Made by a program: the position numbers and the translations under genes
Assembly (NCBI GenBank): GCA_030630585.1
Contig: DAOVMU010000095.1
Coordinates: forward strand, 1 to 6,251
From: Candidatus Bathyarchaeota archaeon
GTDB lineage: Archaea; Thermoproteota; Bathyarchaeia; Bathyarchaeales; Bathycorpusculaceae
DNA: 6,251 nucleotides
Direction of reading: 5' to 3'
Part shown: positions 1-5,624 of the stretch, one piece after another
Position numbering within the stretch: position 1 is the first letter of the stretch
How the letters are laid out: each line of letters begins with the position of its first letter
The notes under the pieces: model-generated
Database searches by the model: none
What the model was told of the DNA's origin: nothing
What the model saw: the letters and a program-made list of their open reading frames with translations, nothing else

Positions 1-1842
1 GGCTGGTGCATCATTTATGCCATCACCCACCATGGCAACAAATCTTCCTTTATTTTGCAGCTTCCTTATCTCCTCAACTTTTTCAGCTGGAAGAACCTCA
101 GCCAAAACTTCATTGATGCCCAACTGCTTTGCAATAGCTTCAGCTGTTCTCCTTGTATCACCCGTAAGCATAACGACTCGTAATCCCATCTCCTGAAGTG
201 TTTTCACAGCATCCCCAGATTGGTCTTTAATGGTGTCGGAAACAGCTAACAATCCAACCGCTTTTCCGTCGACAGCCACAATTAATACGGTTTTGCCTTC
301 TTTTTCCAGCTTTTCAATATGGCCTTCTAGCTTCTCTAATGCTACCTCGTGGTTTCTCATTAATGGACGGTTTCCAAGCAATATTTTCTTTCGTTTCAAC
401 TCGACCGCTACGCCAAGTCCAGGTAAGGCTTCAAAAGAATCTGGTTCAGGCACGTTAATTCCCTCACTTTCAGCTTTTCTAATGATCGCCTCGCCAACTG
501 GATGCTCAGACCGTTTCTCGGCAACGGCAGCAATTTTCAAAACATATTGCCTATCCTTTGCGACAACGTCTGTCACATCCAAGTCTCCTTTAGTTAATGT
601 TCCAGTCTTGTCAAAAACAACAGTATCAAGCTCTTTAACAACCTCAAGCACCGCACTATTTTTGATTAGAATCCCGTTTTCTGCTCCCTTACCAACGCCA
701 ATCATGATTGCAGCAGGTGTTGCTATGCCTAAAGCACATGGACAAGCTATTACTAAGACAGAGACAAGAGTGGTCAAGGCTAGTATTCCATTTTGAAAGA
801 AAGAAAACCAAATCGTAAATGTCCCAACAGCAATTACGATAACTATAGGAACAAAAAAGTTGACAACTTTATCTGCGAGCCTTTGAATCGGGGCCTTACT
901 CGTCTGCACTTCACGGGTCAACCTCACTATCTGCGCAAGAGTCGTTTCTTTCCCAACTTTCACCGCCTTAAACTTCAAAGCGCCAGCTTCGTTAACAGTT
1001 CCGCCAAAAACGGTGTCTCCAACGTTTTTCTCAACTGGAACGGATTCACCTGTTATCATTGATTCATCTATGAACGAATGCCCATTAACAACAACACCAT
1101 CAACTGGAATTTTTTCGCCGGGTTTAACGATGACAATGTCGCCGACCTCAACTTCTTCAACTGAAACTTCTCTCTCAGCCCCATCCCGCACCACGATAGC
1201 AGTTTTAGGCTGTAGCCCCATAAGTTTCTTAATGGTTTCCCCGGTTTTTTCAACAGCCATCTCCTCCAACAGCATACCAAGAGTTATCGTAGTGATTACA
1301 ACAGCTGAAGCTTCGTAGAAAACCGCACCGTCAATGATGAATGTTGAAATCAATGAATAGAAATAAGCGGCTGAAGCACTTAAGGAAACAAGCACATTCA
1401 TGTCTGCAAATCTGTTCTTGAGTGAATTATATGCGCCTTTATAGAAGTGCCAACCTACGATAAACTGGACGGGAGTTGCCAGAATGAACAACAGAAGATT
1501 CTTTTCAGGAAAACTCAGGAAATATGTAATAACAACTATTGGAAGTGCTAGGACAAGTCCAATAAAGAAAAGCAGCAGCTTTCTCTTGGTTGCTCTCCCA
1601 CGGCTTTCTATGGAGAAGCCTTCCACTTGTTCCGCAGTTTCGTATCCAGTTCTCTTAATATTTGCCTTGATATTTCCAATGTTGATCTTATCTGAGTTGA
1701 ACCATACAATAGCTTCTTTAGACGCAAAATTGACGTTAGCTTCTATGACCCCATCAAGTTTTGACAGACCCTTTTCTATTCCTTGTGCACAGGTGGGACA
1801 GTGCATCCCAAGGATTTGAAGAACAACTTCTTGCTTTTTCAT
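1..1842 (-). CDS. copA: Copper-type P1B ATPase (CopA-like), 3' end cut off by window edge
   Basis: This is a membrane pump that uses ATP to export a soft metal, most likely Cu(I). 614 codons are visible and the C-terminus lies outside the window; family members are usually about 740-830 residues. Seen in order: one HMA metal-binding domain (about 4-70) with GMHCPTC (Cys15, Cys18); hydrophobic helices near 88-110, 114-134, 147-170, 174-196, 327-349 and 354-380; the actuator loop with TGES (264-267); the CPC metal site (367-369) within CPCALGIATP; the phosphorylation motif DKTGT (Asp411); SEHP (His447-Pro448) of the nucleotide domain; and GDGINDAPA at the visible end (606-614). CPCALG favours Cu(I) over Zn/Cd pumps, but the deciding residues of the last two helices are not visible. 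The ATG at 1842 is needed to keep the first HMA strand. It starts 17 bp after the stop of the HTH regulator gene, so the two are probably cotranscribed. No frameshift is seen. Confidence 0.95.
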   Translation of the reverse strand, partial: MKKQEVVLQILGMHCPTCAQGIEKGLSKLDGVIEANVNFASKEAIVWFNSDKINIGNIKANIKRTGYETAEQVEGFSIESRGRATKRKLLLFFIGLVLALPIVVITYFLSFPEKNLLLFILATPVQFIVGWHFYKGAYNSLKNRFADMNVLVSLSASAAYFYSLISTFIIDGAVFYEASAVVITTITLGMLLEEMAVEKTGETIKKLMGLQPKTAIVVRDGAEREVSVEEVEVGDIVIVKPGEKIPVDGVVVNGHSFIDESMITGESVPVEKNVGDTVFGGTVNEAGALKFKAVKVGKETTLAQIVRLTREVQTSKAPIQRLADKVVNFFVPIVIVIAVGTFTIWFSFFQNGILALTTLVSVLVIACPCALGIATPAAIMIGVGKGAENGILIKNSAVLEVVKELDTVVFDKTGTLTKGDLDVTDVVAKDRQYVLKIAAVAEKRSEHPVGEAIIRKAESEGINVPEPDSFEALPGLGVAVELKRKKILLGNRPLMRNHEVALEKLEGHIEKLEKEGKTVLIVAVDGKAVGLLAVSDTIKDQSGDAVKTLQEMGLRVVMLTGDTRRTAEAIAKQLGINEVLAEVLPAEKVEEIRKLQNKGRFVAMVGDGINDAPA

Positions 1843-1860
1843 TTACTGACCATCCAACCG

Positions 1861-2274
1861 CTACAACTGACAAATTCCACATTCCTTAATGTCTACTGTG
1901 GGGTCAAATGCTTTATGTAGTTTGCACATCAAGCCTTTTGCTCTTATTGTTCTGCAGATTTCGCAAAACGCAACAATGAAGTCTTTAGGTGGCAAATCGT
2001 CTTTGGCCAACGAAGCTGCAAAGTCCTCTATCAAGGCTACAACATCACTTTCATACTCCAAGTTAATCGCCTTTCCACGTTTCTTTCTGAAATAAAGACT
2101 TATAGCAGGTTGACTAATCCCAAGTAGCTTAGCTACCTCAACTTGTTTTAGCTTGTGTTTCATTATCAGTTCTTTAGCTGTCATAGCTCGAACTGCCGGT
2201 AAGACGCATTTTACTGCAACTTCGCAGGGAATTAACATTACAGGATGCTCCACAAGTAATTTGTAGAAAGACAT
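1861..2274 (-). CDS. Archaeal HTH regulator with C-terminal cysteine cluster, probable metal sensor
   Basis: A 137-residue predicted DNA-binding protein of the archaeal COG2522 type. The helix-turn-helix lies around residues 42-66, reading VEVAKLLGISQPAISLYF. The C-terminal third holds Cys104-x2-Cys107, Cys117, His120 and Cys132-x2-Cys135, a pattern suited to binding a metal ion or an iron-sulfur cluster; Cys17 and Cys23 lie before the HTH. It precedes copA by 17 bp on the same strand, so control of copper export is the natural inference, though this family is not proven to sense copper. The start is uncertain: Met13 (ATG at 2238) is the alternative. It is preceded by GTGGAG (2248-2253) with about 8 nt spacing, and from there the protein begins MLIPCEVAVK, which resembles the usual family N-terminus. 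With that start an A/T box at 2273-2280 would serve as TATA. The longer frame is given here. Confidence 0.85.
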   Translation of the reverse strand: MSFYKLLVEHPVMLIPCEVAVKCVLPAVRAMTAKELIMKHKLKQVEVAKLLGISQPAISLYFRKKRGKAINLEYESDVVALIEDFAASLAKDDLPPKDFIVAFCEICRTIRAKGLMCKLHKAFDPTVDIKECGICQL

Positions 2275-2282
2275 AAATAAAT
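2273..2282. promoter_or_regulatory. A/T-rich TATA-like box between divergent genes
   Basis: ATAAATAAAT on the plus strand, TTATTTAT on the minus strand. For the plus-strand gene it lies about 38 bp before the ATG at 2317, which suits an archaeal TATA box with a short leader. For the minus-strand regulator it is about 39 bp before the alternative ATG at 2238. It overlaps the regulator's upstream ATG at 2274, so it cannot serve a transcript that starts there. Assignment is by spacing and composition only. Confidence 0.35.
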
Positions 2283-2284
2283 CT

Positions 2285-2300
2285 TATTACAATTGTAATA
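2285..2300. promoter_or_regulatory. Perfect 16-bp palindrome, candidate shared operator
   Basis: TATTACAATTGTAATA equals its own reverse complement over all 16 bases. It lies in the 42-bp gap between the divergent starts of the HTH regulator and the DUF438-hemerythrin gene. The core TACAATTGTA fits TACAnnTGTA, the operator of bacterial CopY-type copper repressors. The palindrome is seen directly; binding by the neighbouring regulator is inferred from position. It sits next to the A/T box that could be the TATA element of either gene, so a bound dimer could block both. Confidence 0.6.
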
Positions 2301-2316
2301 TCACACATAATGGACG

Positions 2317-3552
2317 ATGAGAAAAATGACAGAGAACAAAAGGAAAATGTTGAAGGAGTTAATTAAGCAGTTACATGCTGGAGCGCCGCCGCAGGAAGTT
2401 AAAGAAAGGTTCAAGCAATTCATAGAGGACGCAACCCCCTTAGAAATCTCCAAGATCGAGCAAGAACTCATTGAAGAAGGAATGCCAAGAGAAAAAATTC
2501 AAAAGTTATGCGACATCCACTTAGCAGCTTTCAGAGAACAACTAGGGAAACAAAAGATGGATATTCCACTCGAACATCCGATTAGCATCCTTATGGAAGA
2601 ACATAAAATCATGCTACAACTCGCAGAAGAACTTGAGGGCATCGCCAATAAGATCCAGAAAGCAACTGACATGAGTCACGTTGAAGATAAACAACTCAAA
2701 CTTGAGCACATAGCAGAGGACTTGCAGGACTCAGAAAAACATTATCTACGAGAAGAAAACGTGCTCTTTCCTATCCTAGAAAAACACGGCATCACAGAAC
2801 CACCTGCAATAATGTGGACTGAACACAACCAAATAAGAGACAAGAAGAAACAACTGCGCCATCTGATTGAAGATTACTCCACTGTAGAGTTTCAAGACTT
2901 CAAGGGGCAACTTGCTGAAATCGCTGGGTCCTTACGCAACCTTTTTTCAAGTCATTTCTTCAAGGAGAACAACATACTTTTCCCTGCAGCTTTGCAAGCC
3001 ATTACAGATGATGAGTGGAAGGAGATTAGAATGGAATTTGATGAAATTGGGTATTGCTGCTTTACACCACCACAGGTAACAGCACCACTGCAAGCCGAAG
3101 GGCTTAAAAAGGAAAAGATTGAAGAAGCAATTGAGGCTGGAGAGATGTTACAGTTTGAAACCGGATCTCTTTCTAGAGAGGAAGTTGAAGCTATCTTGGA
3201 TTCACTTCCGGTTGACATATCATTTGTTGACAAAGAGGACAAAGTAAAATACTTTAACAAGGCTGAAAAGAGAATTTTTGTTCGGACAAAAGCTGTCATT
3301 GGACGAAAAGTGCAACTTTGTCATCCAAAGAAAAGCGTTCATGTAGTAGATAACATTCTTGAAGCTTTCAAAACGGGAAAGAAAGATGCGGCAGAGTTCT
3401 GGATCCAAGCAGGTGACCGACTGATTCACATAAGATATTTTGCAGTCAAAGACCGAAAAGGAAAGTACATGGGAACAATGGAAGTAACACAAGATATAAC
3501 CGACATCAAGAAAATTGACGGTGAAAAGAGACTTCTAGATTGGAAAGGCTAG
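2317..3552 (+). CDS. DUF438 - hemerythrin (HHE) - PAS domain protein
   Basis: A 411-residue soluble protein with three parts. Residues about 10-78 match the DUF438 helical domain (LKELIKQLHAGAPPQEVKERF). Residues about 85-228 form a hemerythrin-like four-helix bundle. His96, His142-x3-Glu146, His170 and His213-x3-Glu217 repeat the H...HxxxE pattern twice, as in di-iron proteins of the YtfE/RIC type, with HYLREENVLFP and HFFKENNILFP as the two ligand helices. Residues about 288-398 form a PAS sensor domain ending MEVTQDITDIK. No kinase, cyclase or DNA-binding output follows, so it is probably a sensor, carrier or repair factor for iron, oxygen or nitric oxide; the function of DUF438 is unknown. 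The gene diverges from the metal regulator and copA and shares the palindromic gap with them. ATG at 2317 is used; Met4 (2326) is equally possible, and neither has a clear Shine-Dalgarno. Confidence 0.9.
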   Translation: MRKMTENKRKMLKELIKQLHAGAPPQEVKERFKQFIEDATPLEISKIEQELIEEGMPREKIQKLCDIHLAAFREQLGKQKMDIPLEHPISILMEEHKIMLQLAEELEGIANKIQKATDMSHVEDKQLKLEHIAEDLQDSEKHYLREENVLFPILEKHGITEPPAIMWTEHNQIRDKKKQLRHLIEDYSTVEFQDFKGQLAEIAGSLRNLFSSHFFKENNILFPAALQAITDDEWKEIRMEFDEIGYCCFTPPQVTAPLQAEGLKKEKIEEAIEAGEMLQFETGSLSREEVEAILDSLPVDISFVDKEDKVKYFNKAEKRIFVRTKAVIGRKVQLCHPKKSVHVVDNILEAFKTGKKDAAEFWIQAGDRLIHIRYFAVKDRKGKYMGTMEVTQDITDIKKIDGEKRLLDWKG

Positions 3553-3592
3553 TCAAACTTCAAGTTTCCGTCTCCTGAACCTTTTTCCCCTA

Positions 3593-3649
3593 TTCAATAA
3601 CCAACCTTGTGTTTCTGACGATTAACATTTCAGAAAGGGGTTTATTGAA
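3593..3649. repeat. Nested inverted repeats in convergent intergenic gap, possible terminator
   Basis: Two perfect inverted repeats lie one inside the other. The outer pair is TTCAATAA (3593-3600) with TTATTGAA (3642-3649); the inner pair is TTTCTGA (3612-3618) with TCAGAAA (3630-3636). They fill most of the 102-bp gap between the convergent stops of the hemerythrin gene and the DUF166 gene. A T5 run at 3582-3586 could end transcription of the plus-strand gene in the archaeal manner. A terminator role is inferred from position; the arms are short and A/T-rich. Confidence 0.4.
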
Positions 3650-3654
3650 GAGCT

Positions 3655-4491
3655 TCAGCCTTGTTCAAGTGCTTTCTCAACTTCTTCTCGTATTATGTAT
3701 CCTCCAACGTGAAGTATTGGCTCTTTTAGCTCTGGATCTACCTTCATTGTTGCAGTGCACGGGTAACTATGATGGGCTTTTGCCACTGCATCGTAGAGAC
3801 TTTCCCTTCTTGTTTCTACTCCGACAATTTTTTTCGCTGTATACCAAGTGGAACCACATGGGGCACTTCGCCTAACAGTTGTAGAAGCTATTACTTCATA
3901 TTTGCCCCTTTTCACGGTGGAAATCTCCAATAAAGGCCTTCCCACTTTCAGCTCAGTCACAAACCTTGATATTGTTGGCTTGTCTTCTGCAGGTTCTAGT
4001 GAACAGAAGGGCTTTGGAAAAGCATTTTCCAAACCTAATTCTTGACACTCTTCTTCTATCTGTTTACTTAAGCCTGACGGAACTTCAGCGAAATCTTCTA
4101 TTGGTACAATCAAACCTTTTATCCCAACTCTTTGTATGCGATGTGGAAGTTCCAAAAACAGGTCTTTATGTAGTCCCGATGCTATGCACAAATCGGCTTT
4201 CGGAACTTTCTTAGGCATGTACTTCTCAGGATTGTCTATAAAGGCCGGTAGTTTAGAAGGGTCGGGTAATTCTATTGCAGCTCTGATGTTGCGAACATAG
4301 CTGTATATGTTGTATTTACAAAAATCGCAGTAGAGATCGCACGATTTACAGAAGCTTGGATCGTTTATCAGGTTTCTTATCACTCGCTCTGCATATTCCC
4401 CACTGTAAATGAAGACAAGACTCAACTCTTTTTTGTTACTGACTAGGTTCAAACCTGACACCAAATCTATCGTTGCTAAGGGCAAAATCAT
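3655..4491 (-). CDS. DUF166 family protein with CxxCxxxCxxC motif
   Basis: A 278-residue protein that I place in the archaeal DUF166 family (COG1810), whose role is not established. Its conserved N-terminus reads VFIYSGEYAERVIRNLINDP, followed directly by Cys48-x2-Cys51-x3-Cys55-x2-Cys58. More cysteines lie at 102, 149, 163, 212 (APCGSTWYTAKK) and 245 (HSYPCTATM). That many cysteines in a predicted cytoplasmic protein suggests a metal or iron-sulfur site; this is inference. No signal peptide or membrane helix is seen. Some databases have labelled such proteins thymidylate synthase-like, which nothing here supports. The frame ends with TGA and converges on the hemerythrin gene. The first 22 residues precede the conserved part, so an internal TTG or GTG start is possible. 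ATG at 4491 has no Shine-Dalgarno, but a TATA-like box about 23 bp upstream would fit a leaderless transcript. Confidence 0.8.
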   Translation of the reverse strand: MILPLATIDLVSGLNLVSNKKELSLVFIYSGEYAERVIRNLINDPSFCKSCDLYCDFCKYNIYSYVRNIRAAIELPDPSKLPAFIDNPEKYMPKKVPKADLCIASGLHKDLFLELPHRIQRVGIKGLIVPIEDFAEVPSGLSKQIEEECQELGLENAFPKPFCSLEPAEDKPTISRFVTELKVGRPLLEISTVKRGKYEVIASTTVRRSAPCGSTWYTAKKIVGVETRRESLYDAVAKAHHSYPCTATMKVDPELKEPILHVGGYIIREEVEKALEQG

Positions 4492-4492
4492 T

Positions 4493-4609
4493 TTAGTTTT
4501 TTCCGGTTTCTATATGCAACAGATACAGATCCAACTCGGCTAAGTTGAGGTTTGAGTCTATTACGATTCCTTGGTTATAGAGCGCGTGACTGTTTCGACC
4601 ATTGTCCAT
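4493..4609 (-). CDS. Doubtful 38-codon frame just upstream of the DUF166 gene
   Basis: An ATG-initiated frame of 38 codons starting MDNGRNSHALYNQG and ending HIETGKN. Its TAA stop is separated by one base from the ATG of the DUF166 gene, a spacing seen in coupled genes. I recognise no family. No clear Shine-Dalgarno precedes it, and it is short enough to be chance. It continues the reading frame of the collagen-like gene: after that gene's TAA the frame stays open for 69 codons up to this stop. It may be a real small peptide, a decayed gene end, or nothing. Confidence 0.2.
   Translation of the reverse strand: MDNGRNSHALYNQGIVIDSNLNLAELDLYLLHIETGKN
4511..4517 (-). promoter_or_regulatory. TATA-like box for the DUF166 gene
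   Basis: GCATATA on the minus strand, centred about 23 bp before the ATG at 4491. That distance fits an archaeal leaderless promoter, where transcription starts at or next to the start codon. The assignment rests on spacing only, and the box lies inside the doubtful 38-codon frame upstream. Confidence 0.3.
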
Positions 4610-4702
4610 TCGACGTCTGCTCACCAGCCTTCTCTCACCAACAAGTGCGCTATTGCGAAAGTTGTCGCTCAGGCGGATGCAAAGAAAGACTATGAGTGAC
4701 GA

Positions 4703-5332
4703 TTAGCCGAACCACATTAGGATGTCAGAATCGCAGTTAAATGAAACCTTTGCCGTGCCTGTTGAATGGTAGTACCATAGACCTATTTTGTGAATGCCTT
4801 GGCTGATACTAACCGTAATGTTCATTGTTCTATAGACAGATGACCCCCCGTTGACCATCCTCTGAGTGCCATCGATGTAGAATTCGGTACGATTGTCACT
4901 TCCTACTATAAAATTGACTGGGCCATCCCTTTGCATATTGATTTGCATTTCTGCTTGGAATCCTATGTAATCGTCATATCCTAAGAATATGTCTCCGCTT
5001 CCCCAATTGTAATCAAATGTAGAGCAGAATTCGGACGTTCCAACCGGAACATCCCACTGCAGATCATTTGTCATGGTTATCCAAGACACATTCCACTTTG
5101 CAAACACTACAGTAGGTCCTTCTTCTCCCTGCGGTCCTTGTGGACCCTGTTCTCCTAGTAGTCCCTGCAGTCCTTGCTGACCTTGGTCACCTTTTTCACC
5201 TTTAGGTCCTTGAATTAATGCCCATTTCAAGGAAACTGCAGTTGAGATAAGGCTGGATGCAATAACTGCAATGATAAGCCCAATTATAAACGTAGTTCTT
5301 GATATTCCTACAGGGTTTTTTCCTTCAGACAT
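4703..5332 (-). CDS. Membrane-anchored collagen-like protein with beta-rich outer domain
   Basis: A 209-residue predicted surface protein. Residues 1-13 form a short, mildly basic N-terminus (SEGKNPVGISR). Residues about 14-36 are one hydrophobic helix (FIIGLIIAVIASSLISTAV), an uncleaved anchor or signal peptide. Residues 42-74 are 11 uninterrupted Gly-X-Y triplets, rich in Pro, Gln, Glu and Lys as in bacterial collagen-like stalks. Residues 75-209 are aromatic and beta-rich, with FYIDGTQ and GIHKIGLWYYHSTGTAKV resembling the strands of PA14-type sugar-binding domains; this match is by eye only. Cys103 and Cys200 could form a disulfide, and Asn81, Asn147 and Asn171 are N-glycosylation sequons, in keeping with an outside location. 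The triplets probably trimerise to hold up the outer domain. No functional partner is evident nearby. The ATG at 5332 lies about 44 bp after a good TATA-like box. Confidence 0.8.
   Translation of the reverse strand: MSEGKNPVGISRTTFIIGLIIAVIASSLISTAVSLKWALIQGPKGEKGDQGQQGLQGLLGEQGPQGPQGEEGPTVVFAKWNVSWITMTNDLQWDVPVGTSEFCSTFDYNWGSGDIFLGYDDYIGFQAEMQINMQRDGPVNFIVGSDNRTEFYIDGTQRMVNGGSSVYRTMNITVSISQGIHKIGLWYYHSTGTAKVSFNCDSDILMWFG
5111..5209 (-). repeat. Collagen-like Gly-X-Y repeat, 11 triplets
   Basis: The segment encodes 11 consecutive Gly-X-Y triplets (residues 42-74 of the collagen-like protein), among them GPK, GEK, GDQ, GEQ, GPQ twice and GEE. At the DNA level this is an imperfect 9-base periodicity of GGxCCT-like units, prone to length change by slippage. 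Pro occurs only in the X position. Confidence 0.85.
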
Positions 5333-5372
5333 TCTCTCACTCTCGTAACCTGCGATTTTGCATCCTACCTTC

Positions 5373-5380
5373 TTAAATAA
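5373..5380 (-). promoter_or_regulatory. TATA-like box for the collagen-like gene
   Basis: TTATTTAA on the minus strand, preceded by a purine-rich GGAAAA that could act as the BRE. Its centre is about 44 bp before the ATG at 5332, which would place the transcript start near 5350 with a leader of about 18 nt. No strong Shine-Dalgarno is seen in that leader; GAGAGTGAGAG is the nearest purine-rich stretch. Confidence 0.45.
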
Positions 5381-5432
5381 TTTTCCAGATCTCTTTACGC
5401 AAAGCTGCCAATTCGCTTAGGTACACATAATC

Positions 5433-5459
5433 CTAGAATCCGTTAAAATGATGTTCTAG
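5433..5459. repeat. Hairpin 1 with repeated loop TCCGTTAAAAT
   Basis: Inverted arms CTAGAA (5433-5438) and TTCTAG (5454-5459) enclose a 15-base loop that begins TCCGTTAAAAT. The 14-base string GAATCCGTTAAAAT (5436-5449) is repeated exactly at 5492-5505, where it lies across a second hairpin with different arms. Confidence 0.4.
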
Positions 5460-5485
5460 ACTGAGATCAGCTTTGCTTTGAGACG

Positions 5486-5510
5486 GCTGATGAATCCGTT
5501 AAAATTCAGC
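5486..5510. repeat. Hairpin 2 with repeated loop TCCGTTAAAAT
   Basis: Inverted arms GCTGA (5486-5490) and TCAGC (5506-5510) enclose a 15-base loop, TGAATCCGTTAAAAT. The repeat copy (5492-5505) lies 56 bp after the first copy. Loop length equals that of hairpin 1 while the arm sequence differs. Confidence 0.4.
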
Positions 5511-5578
5511 GCACGCTAATGACATGAACAAAGAGGGACAGTTGCCGGGAGATATATTTCATTTGATGTATGAGTGTC

Positions 5579-5586
5579 TATTTATA
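5579..5586 (+). promoter_or_regulatory. TATA-like box for the RqcH gene
   Basis: TATTTATA, centred about 42 bp before the GTG at 5625. A start 24-28 bp downstream would fall near 5608, giving a leader of about 17 nt that still contains the GGGGTG Shine-Dalgarno. Confidence 0.5.
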
Positions 5587-5610
5587 GTTTGATGCTATAC
5601 TTTTTTTGTA

Positions 5611-5617
5611 AGGGGTG
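5611..5617 (+). promoter_or_regulatory. Shine-Dalgarno site that fixes the RqcH GTG start
   Basis: AGGGGTG ends 7 bases before the GTG at 5625. It can pair with the CACC part of the archaeal 16S rRNA 3' end. No ATG, GTG or TTG in the same frame lies between it and 5625, so it decides the start. Confidence 0.6.
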
Positions 5618-5624
5618 TGGATTA

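Larger units (their letters stand above)
5333..5624. other. 292-bp divergent intergenic region with promoters and twin hairpins
   Basis: This gap separates the divergent collagen-like and RqcH genes and has no convincing gene. It holds a TATA-like box for each neighbour, the Shine-Dalgarno of rqcH, a T7 run at 5601-5607, and two small hairpins sharing the loop TCCGTTAAAAT. No tRNA, rRNA or CRISPR structure was found. Confidence 0.6.

Noticed and set aside
230..1819. Several plus-strand open frames opposite copA
   Set aside because: The minus strand carries every P1B ATPase motif in one continuous frame; the opposite frames are Ser/Thr/Pro-rich shadows with no family resemblance.
2952..3492. 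Minus-strand open frames opposite the hemerythrin gene
   Set aside because: They lie wholly within the well supported DUF438-HHE-PAS gene and show no domain.
3655..4491. Thymidylate synthase label for the DUF166 protein
   Set aside because: No thymidylate synthase motifs (ThyA or ThyX) are visible; the name seems to be an old database label.
4556..4699. Plus-strand open frame of about 47 codons between the DUF166 and collagen-like genes
   Set aside because: No ATG, no ribosome binding site and no recognisable family; it mirrors the open minus-strand frame.
5111..5209. Short-period repeat considered as CRISPR or microsatellite
   Set aside because: The 9-base periodicity is fully explained by Gly-X-Y coding; there are no spacers.
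5448..5490. Possible C/D box small RNA (ATGATGT and CTGA motifs)
   Set aside because: The box C match is imperfect, the boxes are too closely and irregularly spaced for two guides, and no terminal stem is seen.
5524..5592. 22-codon plus-strand ATG frame upstream of rqcH
   Set aside because: Very short, lacks a Shine-Dalgarno, and overlaps the likely rqcH TATA box.
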